The notes below the pieces were generated by a model. The model made no database searches, was not told the origin of the DNA, and was given only the letters and a program-made list of their open reading frames with translations. Made by a program: the position numbers and the translations under genes. From Pyrinomonadaceae bacterium (GTDB lineage Bacteria; Acidobacteriota; Blastocatellia; Pyrinomonadales; Pyrinomonadaceae): a DNA stretch of 64,000 bases. Shown here in pieces: positions 43,748-51,108 of this stretch (the stretch's first letter is position 1; every line of letters begins with the position of its first letter). The stretch lies in assembly GCA_021228405.1 (NCBI GenBank), contig JAJQRF010000001.1:888462-952461 (forward strand), read 5' to 3'.

Positions 43748-45055
43748 ATGCGAAAACAACTAAAAGATTTTATCGAAGCCATCGGCAAAGACGCGGTTGC
43801 GGTCATTCCCGCCGCGCACGAAGTAACGAAAAGCTACGACACCGAATTTAAATTTCATCAAGACCCGGATTTTTATTATTTGACCGGCTTTCCCGAACCT
43901 GACGCGATCGCCGTCATTGCGCCTTCAAACAAAAAACATCCGTTCACACTATTTGTCCGTCCGCGCGACCCGCTGATGGAAACGTGGTATGGACGGCGCG
44001 AAGGCGTTGAAGGCGCGAAGAAAAATTACGGCGCGGACAAAGCCCTGCCGATCGAAAAATTTGAGTCGGAGCTTGCGAAAATGCTCGACGGCAACGAAAA
44101 ACTTTATTATCGTTTCGGCGTTGACAACAGGCTCGATCAAACGATTCTGCATTATCTTTCAGGGCAACGTTTCCGCCGTTTGAAAACCGCGTATCCGCCG
44201 CACACGATAATTGACCCGACCTTAATTTTGGGCGAAATGCGTCTGCATAAAACCGAAAAAGAAGTCGAAATGATGCAAAGATCAGCCGACATCGCCGCCG
44301 AAGCGCATATTCTGGCGATGCAAAACTGCCGACCCGGAATGAACGAAGCGCAGATCGAAGCCGTCATCGAACATCACTTTAAGATGTCGGGCGCAAACGG
44401 CGCGGCGTATAATTCGATCATCGGCGGCGGCGACAACGCCACGATCCTGCATTATGTCGAAAACAATATGCCGCTCAAAGACGGCGATCTTTTATTGATT
44501 GACGCGGGCTGCAACTACAAAGGCTACGCTTCGGACATCACGCGCACATTTCCCGTCAACGGCAAGTTTACAAAGGCGCAACGCGAAGTTTACGACGTGG
44601 TTTTGGAAGTTCAATTAGAATGTCTTGCCGCGACGAAGAAAGGAAATACCGTCAAACAGCGTCAGGATTTATCCATCGAACTGCTGACCGAAGGAATGAA
44701 AAAACTCGGACTTTTGAAGGGAAAAACCAAAGATTTGATCAAAAAGAAAGAGTTTATGAAATATTATATGCACGGTGTCGGGCATTATCTCGGCTTGGAC
44801 GTGCACGATGCCGGGCGTTATTTTACCGAACAGCAAGCGAAAAATTCGCGCCCGTTCGCGCCCGGAATGGTTTTAACCGTCGAACCCGGACTTTATATTC
44901 CGCCCGACGATAAAGACGCGCCTGCTAAATATCGCGGCATCGGAATCCGCATCGAGGACGACGTTCTCGTGACCGAAGACGGCAACGTAAACCTGACCGC
45001 CAAAGTCACCAAAGACGCGGACGAGATCGAAGCGATTATGAACGAGGGAAAATAG
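43748..45055 (+). CDS. pepP: Xaa-Pro aminopeptidase (aminopeptidase P)
   Basis: 435 residues, the length of PepP. An N-terminal creatinase-like domain is followed by a pita-bread metallopeptidase. Metal ligands are visible: two Asp in DAGCNYKGYASDITRTF, His in HGVGHYLGLDVHD, Glu in LTVEPGLY, Glu in GIGIRIEDDV. It removes N-terminal residues before proline, using two Mn or similar ions. Ribosome-binding AGGAG precedes the ATG. Single-gene unit with its own terminator. Confidence 0.94.
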   Translation: MRKQLKDFIEAIGKDAVAVIPAAHEVTKSYDTEFKFHQDPDFYYLTGFPEPDAIAVIAPSNKKHPFTLFVRPRDPLMETWYGRREGVEGAKKNYGADKALPIEKFESELAKMLDGNEKLYYRFGVDNRLDQTILHYLSGQRFRRLKTAYPPHTIIDPTLILGEMRLHKTEKEVEMMQRSADIAAEAHILAMQNCRPGMNEAQIEAVIEHHFKMSGANGAAYNSIIGGGDNATILHYVENNMPLKDGDLLLIDAGCNYKGYASDITRTFPVNGKFTKAQREVYDVVLEVQLECLAATKKGNTVKQRQDLSIELLTEGMKKLGLLKGKTKDLIKKKEFMKYYMHGVGHYLGLDVHDAGRYFTEQQAKNSRPFAPGMVLTVEPGLYIPPDDKDAPAKYRGIGIRIEDDVLVTEDGNVNLTAKVTKDADEIEAIMNEGK

Positions 45056-45072
45056 ACCGCAACTTTTTCTGA

Positions 45073-45113
45073 CAAAAAAGGCTCGATATTGGTAAATATC
45101 GAGCCTTTTTTGA
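45073..45113. terminator. Terminator after pepP (shared with convergent subtilase gene)
   Basis: AAAAAAGGCTCGATATT...AATATCGAGCCTTTTTT: a perfect stem with A and T runs on either side, suitable for both convergent genes. Confidence 0.92.
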
Positions 45114-45129
45114 TTGATGCGATGCTCTT

Positions 45130-46503
45130 TTATTTCAATTCCAACGCTTTTTCGACGGCTTTGCGCGGGTCGATCACGCCCCAGCCCTGGCGGTCAACTT
45201 CGTAATGCGGCAGACGTTCGGACGATGAAATTAAAATCCGTTTGATCTGTTGCGGAGTGAGTTTCGGATTTGCTTCGAGCATCTGCGCGGCGACCGACGA
45301 AACGATTGGTGCGGCGAATGATGTGCCGTCAACGTATTTGTAATGCTTCGTGATAACGGCTTCGCGGCGGAGTTTTAGCGCAATGATTTGCCGAAGCATA
45401 TACGCCGGACGGTCGAGCGCGGCATCAAGTTCGTCGTCAACGCCGTAATTTTCACGAATTATCTCGTGCAGTTCGTCGTCGCTCGCGTGGTCGAGCGTGT
45501 CGTAAAGTTCGGCTTGTTTGGCGGTCGGCGTGTTCGGCAGGATCGGTGCGGGAATCCAGATCGAAGGCGCGATGACTTCGGGTTTCTGCAAACCGTCGAG
45601 CGTCGGACCGTAAGACGAGCGATACATTCCGCGCCTGGCGCGATTGATCGAATTATGATCGTCCAGACCGCCGACCGCGATTGCCGACGGCGCGGACGCA
45701 GGCGGAAAAACCGGATGGTTCGGCAAACTTCCGGCGTTTCCGACCGCGCAGATGATGGTCAACCCCTGCGCCACGCATTCCTCGACCGTTTGCGATAAGC
45801 TGTCGTGCAGATAACTCTGTTCAAAATCGCCGCCTGCCGAGATGTTGACGATCTTAATGTTAAATTTCGTGCGGTTTTCCAAAATCCATTCCAAACCGTC
45901 CTGAATATTCTGCTCGGTAATGCGTCCCGTCCGTGCGAGTTTCACCAGAACGACTTCGGCATCGGGCGCGATTCCGCGATAGAAACCGTTTGAAAGACTG
46001 CCGTTTCCCGCCGCGACGACGCTTGTCATCATTCCGTGCCAGCTTGCGACATCAGGCTGAAACAGCGACGTGAGATTACCGTCTTCGTGCAGTAAATTTC
46101 GATAACCGATAATGCGGTTCTTCGGCGTGGTCAGATCGACGTGCGGATAAAATCCCGAATCGAGAAACGCGATCGTCACACCTTTACCCGTAAAACGCTC
46201 GTCCGCGTCCAATCTTAACGGCGTGGAAAGCACCCGCGAACCATCTTTTTGCAGTGCCGCATCGGTCAAAATCTGATCTTTCGCGCGCTCGAACAAACGA
46301 ACGCAACGCGCACAAACGGCTTGAAATTCACGCGAATCGGGCGCGTTTGCCTGAATCAAACGTTGTAAATCTTCCGCCAGCGAGAGAAGCGGAACATATT
46401 CGTCCGGCGTTTCACGCGAACAAACCGGGCAGGTTTTTTCTCCGGCGGCAATATCGGCGGTCGTGGTTTGGCGTTCTAGTTGAAGCGATTCGTGCAGAGT
46501 CAT
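45130..46503 (-). CDS. Subtilisin-like serine protease (S8) with N-terminal zinc ribbon and insertion before Ser
   Basis: 457 residues, no signal peptide. Residues ~25-70 hold CPVC...CARC, a zinc-ribbon-like pair. The catalytic triad is complete: Asp in AFLDSGFYPH, His in SWHGMMTS, Ser in GTSFAAPI; SAGGDFEQSY and AVGNAGSLP are the oxyanion-side motifs. Between KPEVIAPS and GTSFAAP there are about 85 residues instead of about 20, a charged helical insertion (TLDHASDDELHEI...). No propeptide is obvious. Location is probably the cytoplasm. Substrate unknown. Confidence 0.87.
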   Translation of the reverse strand: MTLHESLQLERQTTTADIAAGEKTCPVCSRETPDEYVPLLSLAEDLQRLIQANAPDSREFQAVCARCVRLFERAKDQILTDAALQKDGSRVLSTPLRLDADERFTGKGVTIAFLDSGFYPHVDLTTPKNRIIGYRNLLHEDGNLTSLFQPDVASWHGMMTSVVAAGNGSLSNGFYRGIAPDAEVVLVKLARTGRITEQNIQDGLEWILENRTKFNIKIVNISAGGDFEQSYLHDSLSQTVEECVAQGLTIICAVGNAGSLPNHPVFPPASAPSAIAVGGLDDHNSINRARRGMYRSSYGPTLDGLQKPEVIAPSIWIPAPILPNTPTAKQAELYDTLDHASDDELHEIIRENYGVDDELDAALDRPAYMLRQIIALKLRREAVITKHYKYVDGTSFAAPIVSSVAAQMLEANPKLTPQQIKRILISSSERLPHYEVDRQGWGVIDPRKAVEKALELK

Positions 46504-46556
46504 TTTAGCGGTTTAGTTTTCCACAAACTGCGGTTAAAATCAATTAGAAGTAAAAC

Positions 46557-46688
46557 GTTGGTCGTTGGTCTTTGGTCTTTGGTCTTTGGATTTAAAGTTA
46601 AAACTTGCCTTCAAAAGAGATTTTAATTTCAATTCTTATCAATAATTTCAAAGACCAAAAACCAAAAGCCGAAGACCAAAACCAATTT
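46557..46688. repeat. GGTCTTT heptamer inverted repeat
   Basis: Left arm 46557-46590 contains GGTCTTTGGTCTTTGGTC (7-bp period); right arm 46648-46687 holds AAGACCAAAAACCAAAAGCC. The right arm ends 4 bp before the patatin start codon. Confidence 0.85.
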
Positions 46689-46691
46689 CTT

Positions 46692-47504
46692 ATGACCCGA
46701 AAAAAAATCGGACTTGCACTTTCAGGCGGCGCGGCGCGCGGATTCGCGCATCTCGGCGTTTACAAGGCTTTGCAGGAACACAACATCCCGATCGATTTCG
46801 TTTCCGGCACGTCGGCGGGTTCGCTGGTCGGCGCGTCGATCGCGGCGGGCTTGAATTATGAGCAAATTTACGAAATCTCGAAAAAAATAAGCTGGTTTCG
46901 GATGACGGGATTTTCCTATTCGCCGAAAGGCTTGCTTTCAAATGCTTCGATGGGAAATTTCTTCCGTCAACATCTGCCCGTCGATAAATTTGAAGATTTG
47001 CCGATTCCTTTTGCCGCGATTGCCTGCGACCTCGAAACAGGAAACGAAGTCGTGCTCAAAGAAAAAGGCGACGTAATTCAAGCGATTCGCGCAAGCTGTG
47101 CGATTCCGGGCGTTTTTGCGCCGATCGAGCACGAAGGAAAAATGCTGATCGACGGCGGAGTTGTCGCCGCCGTTCCGACCAAAGCCGTGAGAAAACTCGG
47201 CGCGGAAATCGTCATTGCGGTCGACGTTCTCGCTTGCGGCGCGACGTATTGGGGAACGCCTTCGACATTGCTCGGCGTGTTTTTCCAATCCGCTCTGATG
47301 CTGTTGCGCGCCGCTTCAAAAGCGCATCATTACCGTGCCGATGTCGTTATCAGCCCCGAGATTTCGCATCTGCGCCCTGATGAGATCAGTAAGATCGACG
47401 AATTTATAAAAGCGGGCGAACAAGCCGCGCTCGAAAAGATCGACGAGATAAAACAACTTATCGCCAACCCCGATTCGTCAATGGTCGCGGACGGATTAAG
47501 CTAA
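46692..47504 (+). CDS. Patatin-like phospholipase
   Basis: 270 residues from the ATG at 46692; an upstream in-frame start would translate the inverted repeat and is unlikely. Motifs: GLALSGGAARGFAHLGV (oxyanion hole), FVSGTSAGSLVG with the nucleophile Ser, and the Asp of IDGGVVAAVP for the catalytic dyad. RssA/YchK-type small patatin. It hydrolyses acyl esters of lipids. No Shine-Dalgarno is visible; the sequence before the start is inverted-repeat arm. Confidence 0.92.
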   Translation: MTRKKIGLALSGGAARGFAHLGVYKALQEHNIPIDFVSGTSAGSLVGASIAAGLNYEQIYEISKKISWFRMTGFSYSPKGLLSNASMGNFFRQHLPVDKFEDLPIPFAAIACDLETGNEVVLKEKGDVIQAIRASCAIPGVFAPIEHEGKMLIDGGVVAAVPTKAVRKLGAEIVIAVDVLACGATYWGTPSTLLGVFFQSALMLLRAASKAHHYRADVVISPEISHLRPDEISKIDEFIKAGEQAALEKIDEIKQLIANPDSSMVADGLS

Positions 47505-47506
47505 TA

Positions 47507-47580
47507 CAATTTGGGATTTGGGAATCCGGACTCGGGATTTAGATTTCAATGCGGATTCCCAAATCCCAAATCCCAAATTG
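47507..47580. repeat. TTTGGGA heptamer inverted repeat before tyrA
   Basis: Left arm has CAATT plus two heptamers then AATCCG; right arm is the complement with three heptamers. The arms differ by exactly one 7-bp unit. The right arm ends 2 bp before the tyrA start. Confidence 0.9.
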
Positions 47581-47582
47581 AA

Positions 47583-48311
47583 ATGAAAGAAATCGGGATC
47601 ATCGGATTCGGACAATTCGGACAATTTATGGCGCGCCACCTCGCGCCTTTTTTTGAAATTTCGGTGTTTGATAATGAAAATTTACAAACGCAAGCCGAAG
47701 AACTCGGCGTAAATTGGTGCGACTTTGAAACGACAGCAAACAAAAAAATCGTTGTTTTCGCCGTTCCGCTGACGGCATTTGAAACGGTTTTGCGTCGTGC
47801 CGTGCCGTTTTTACAAGCCGATGCGATGTGTTTCGACGTGTGTTCTGTGAAAATAGAACCGCTCCGGCTGATGGCGAAAGCTTTGCCCGAAACGGTCGAG
47901 ATCATCGGCACACATCCGCTTTTCGGACCGCAGAGCGGACGCGAAGGAATTGACGGAATGCGCATTGCGCTCTGTCCTTTGCGAACGGACAAAAGCGAAA
48001 AAATAAAACGATTTTTAGCCGAAGAATTAAATTTGAGAGTCTTTGAAAAATCGCCCGAGGAACACGATAAAGAGATGGCGCACGTCCAGGCATTAACGCA
48101 TTTTGTCGCGCGCGCGCTGGACGAGCTTCACGTCATCGATTCCGAACTTGCGACCGTTTCCTATGAAGAATTGATGAAGGCGGCGCGCCTTGTCAGCGAA
48201 GATTCGTGGGAACTTTTTCAAACCATTCAGCGAGGAAACCCGTTTGCCGAAACAAAGCGCAAAGCCTTTATCGAAAAGCTGGTCGAACTTGAAAATCGAA
48301 TGGTCGAATAG
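47583..48311 (+). CDS. tyrA: Prephenate/arogenate dehydrogenase
   Basis: 242 residues from the ATG at 47583. GIIGFGQFGQFMARHL is the NAD(P) loop; GTHPLFGPQSGREGIDGMRI is the TyrA active-site segment; HDKEMAHVQALTHFVARAL follows. It makes tyrosine precursor by oxidative decarboxylation of prephenate or arogenate; the form is short like arogenate-type plant enzymes, but substrate choice cannot be read by eye. No Shine-Dalgarno; the inverted repeat precedes it directly. Confidence 0.88.
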   Translation: MKEIGIIGFGQFGQFMARHLAPFFEISVFDNENLQTQAEELGVNWCDFETTANKKIVVFAVPLTAFETVLRRAVPFLQADAMCFDVCSVKIEPLRLMAKALPETVEIIGTHPLFGPQSGREGIDGMRIALCPLRTDKSEKIKRFLAEELNLRVFEKSPEEHDKEMAHVQALTHFVARALDELHVIDSELATVSYEELMKAARLVSEDSWELFQTIQRGNPFAETKRKAFIEKLVELENRMVE

Positions 48312-48357
48312 CCTAAATTAGTGAAACTTAATTATCACTTTCACGTTGAGTTAATTT

Positions 48358-49965
48358 ATGAATGTGAACGAAAATATTCCGACGCAAACTAATAAATGGC
48401 TGAGTCCGATTGCGATCGGTTTATATTTTGCGGTTTTCAAACTTTTACTTCATTTTACGTTCAATTCAAATTACGGATATTTCCGCGACGAATTATATTT
48501 TCTGGCGTGCGGCGAACATCTTGCGTGGGGTTATCCAGATCATTCGCCAATGGTTGCACTGATGGCAAAAACGAGCCGCGTTTTGCTCGGCGATTCACTT
48601 TTTGCGATTCGTTTTTTTCCGGCGTTGGCAGGCGCGTTCAAAGTTTTTCTGACGGCGGTTTTGGTCAGAGAATTCGGCGGAAAAGCGTTTGCGGCTTTTT
48701 TGGCGTGTCTGTGCGTTTTGTGCGCACCGATCTATCTTGCCATCGATAATCTGCTTTCGATGAACTCGCTCGAACCCGTTTTCTGGATGCTCTGCGTTTA
48801 TTTCGCGGTCAGAGCCGTTCAAAACCCGCCGGAAAATTCATCAACTGAAATTCAAAATCCAAAATCTAAAATCCCAAATTCATCCATTAACTGGCTTTTC
48901 TTCGGGCTTTTCGCCGGACTCGGATTGATGAACAAGCATTCGCTCGTCTTTTTCGGCTTTGCGCTGGTTGCCGGACTGCTTTTGACGCAGACGCGAAAAG
49001 TGTTCCTCGATAAATATTTCTGGCTCGGCGGAGTGATCGCATTTCTTATCTTTCTACCGAACATCATCTGGCAAGTTCAAAACGATTTTGCGACGCTCGA
49101 ACTACTGCAAAACGTGCAAAAAACCGGCAAAAATATTGTTATGTCGCCGCTTCAATTTATCGTTTCGCAAATTTTAGGAATGAATCCGCTCGCTTTTCCG
49201 GTCTGGCTCGCGGGAATCTGTTTTTTTCTTTTCAATAAAAACGGTAAGCGTTTTCGCTTTCTCGGCATTGCTTATCTTGTGACACTCGCGCTGATGATTT
49301 ATCTCAAAGCGAAAGATTATTATCTTGCACCCGTTTACCCGATGCTGTTTGCGGGCGGCGCGGTTTTGCTGGAACATTTACTTGAAAAAATCCGCGTTTT
49401 GCGTTTCGTAAAATATGCTTTTCCTGCTTTACTAATCGCATTGACAATTCTCATAATCCCGACGGTCGTGCCGATTCTGCCGATCGAAACACTGATAAAT
49501 TATCAGGAAAAAATCGGTTTCCGACCGCCGCGTTCGGAAACTGCACAGACCAGTCCGCTTCAGCAGATTTTCGGCGATCAATTAATTTGGCAGGAAATGC
49601 TCGAAAAAACCGCCGAAGTTTACAACTCGCTTTCGGAACAGGAACGCGCGAAAGCAGGAATTTTCGCTTCCAACTATGGCGAAGCGGGCGCAATCGACTT
49701 TTTCGGTGCAAAATACGGTTTGCCGAAGGCAATTAGCCCGCATCAGAGTTACTTCGTCTGGGGACCGCGCGAATATACGGGTGAAATCTTGATTCTTTTA
49801 GGGTCAAAAAAAGAAGATGCGGAAAAAAACTGTGAATCGGTCGAAGAGCGGACGGAAGTTAATCATCCATATTCCGATAATTACGAAAAATACAAGATTC
49901 TAATTTGCCGCAAAACAAAAAAACCGCTTGCTGAAATCTGGCACAGTCTGAAACATTGGAATTAA
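48358..49965 (+). CDS. GT39-type (ArnT-like) membrane glycosyltransferase
   Basis: 535 residues with about ten transmembrane helices. The early FRDELYFLACGEHLAWGYPDHSP includes acidic residues typical of the GT-C active loop. Family 39/83 proteins transfer sugars from polyprenyl phosphates at the outer face of the inner membrane. In the loop after the fifth helix, residues ~160-178 (SSTEIQNPKSKIPNSS) are encoded by a repeat of AAAATCCAAAA type related to the heptamer repeats, in frame. Acceptor unknown. Confidence 0.83.
   Translation: MNVNENIPTQTNKWLSPIAIGLYFAVFKLLLHFTFNSNYGYFRDELYFLACGEHLAWGYPDHSPMVALMAKTSRVLLGDSLFAIRFFPALAGAFKVFLTAVLVREFGGKAFAAFLACLCVLCAPIYLAIDNLLSMNSLEPVFWMLCVYFAVRAVQNPPENSSTEIQNPKSKIPNSSINWLFFGLFAGLGLMNKHSLVFFGFALVAGLLLTQTRKVFLDKYFWLGGVIAFLIFLPNIIWQVQNDFATLELLQNVQKTGKNIVMSPLQFIVSQILGMNPLAFPVWLAGICFFLFNKNGKRFRFLGIAYLVTLALMIYLKAKDYYLAPVYPMLFAGGAVLLEHLLEKIRVLRFVKYAFPALLIALTILIIPTVVPILPIETLINYQEKIGFRPPRSETAQTSPLQQIFGDQLIWQEMLEKTAEVYNSLSEQERAKAGIFASNYGEAGAIDFFGAKYGLPKAISPHQSYFVWGPREYTGEILILLGSKKEDAEKNCESVEERTEVNHPYSDNYEKYKILICRKTKKPLAEIWHSLKHWN
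48838..48888 (+). repeat. In-frame heptamer-like repeat inside the GT39 gene
   Basis: ATTCAAAATCCAAAATCTAA and CCCAAATTC give a 7-to-8-bp period resembling the right arm of the element at 47507-47580. Only one arm is present, and it translates as an Asn/Lys/Pro/Ser-rich loop. Confidence 0.7.
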
Positions 49966-50175
49966 ATGCCATTCAGTCACGAACCAACTTGAAACTAAAA
50001 TGGAAACCAAGCCGGACGAAAATCTCAGCGAATAACTTAACATATATTTAACGTCTGGGAAAAATAATTACTTTGATATAATAAAAATACGTCAAGCATT
50101 TACGAATCAGCGGTGCGAGCCGTTTTTTCCTATGGTTCGGCGGATAAATTTACAAACACAGGGAGATTAATATTA

Positions 50176-51006
50176 ATGCCATATTTTAAAGTAGGCGAAG
50201 AAAATTCGGCTGACATCGAGCTTTATTACGAGGATTCAGGAACGGGTCAGCCCGTCGTTTTGATTCACGGCTTTCCTTTGAACGGACAATCCTGGGAAAA
50301 ACAAACTTCGGTTCTGATCGAAAACGGCTTTCGCGTCATAACCTACGACCGGCGCGGTTTCGGAAAATCGGACAAACCTTCAAAAGGTTACGATTACGAC
50401 ACTTTTGCCGCCGATCTCAACGAATTGATGACCAAGCTCGATCTGCAAGACGCGGTTCTGGTCGGCTTTTCGATGGGAACGGGCGAAGTGACGCGTTATT
50501 TGTCGAAATACGGTTCGGCGCGTGTCGCCAAAGCCGCTCTGCTCGGTGCTTTACAGCCGTTTTTGCTGAAAACCGACGACAATCCCGAAGGCGTTCCGCA
50601 GGAAGTTTTCGACGGCATCAAAGAAAATATCATCAAAGACCGCCCGTCTTTTTTTACCGGATTTTTCGATAATTTTTTCAATACCGACAAACTCGGCGGC
50701 ACGCACATCACGGACGAAGCGGTGAAAATGAGCTGGAACGTCGCGGTTCAATCTTCGGCAATTGCGACACTTGCCTGTGTCGATACCTGGTTGACGGATT
50801 TTCGCGCCGATGTCAAAAAAATAGACGTTCCGACCTTGCTCGTTCACGGTGATGCCGACCGCATTCTGCCGTTTGAATCGACTGCCGAAAGATTGCCCGA
50901 TCTGATCGCCGACAGTAAACTCGTCGTTATCAAAGACGGTCCGCACGCCATCGGTTGGACACATTCAGAAGAAGTCAATTCCGCGCTTTTGGAATTTTTG
51001 AAGTAA
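50176..51006 (+). CDS. Alpha/beta hydrolase (chloroperoxidase-like)
   Basis: 276 residues from the ATG at 50176 behind GGGAG. Motifs: VLIHGFPLNGQSW, nucleophile Ser in LVGFSMGTGEVTRY, Asp in LLVHGDADRILP and His in KDGPHAIGWTH. This is the non-haem haloperoxidase/esterase type. Substrate unknown. A consensus-like TATAAT is readable near 50077 but the matching -35 is weak. Followed by a terminator. Confidence 0.9.
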   Translation: MPYFKVGEENSADIELYYEDSGTGQPVVLIHGFPLNGQSWEKQTSVLIENGFRVITYDRRGFGKSDKPSKGYDYDTFAADLNELMTKLDLQDAVLVGFSMGTGEVTRYLSKYGSARVAKAALLGALQPFLLKTDDNPEGVPQEVFDGIKENIIKDRPSFFTGFFDNFFNTDKLGGTHITDEAVKMSWNVAVQSSAIATLACVDTWLTDFRADVKKIDVPTLLVHGDADRILPFESTAERLPDLIADSKLVVIKDGPHAIGWTHSEEVNSALLEFLK

Positions 51007-51050
51007 CGAAAAGCAACCGCATTTTGAACGAAAGAAATTTCGTTCGGCAA

Positions 51051-51089
51051 TAAAAAAGGAATGGGAAAATTTCCATTCCTTTTTTATTT
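51051..51089. terminator. Terminator between hydrolase and molybdoenzyme genes
   Basis: AAAAAAGGAATGG...CCATTCCTTTTTT with a perfect stem; serves convergent genes. Confidence 0.9.
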
Positions 51090-51108
51090 TTACTTTTCCC
51101 GATCCAAA

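Noticed and set aside
46605-46691. N-terminal extension of the patatin protein
   Set aside because: It would translate the inverted-repeat element; the patatin motif begins right after the ATG at 46692.
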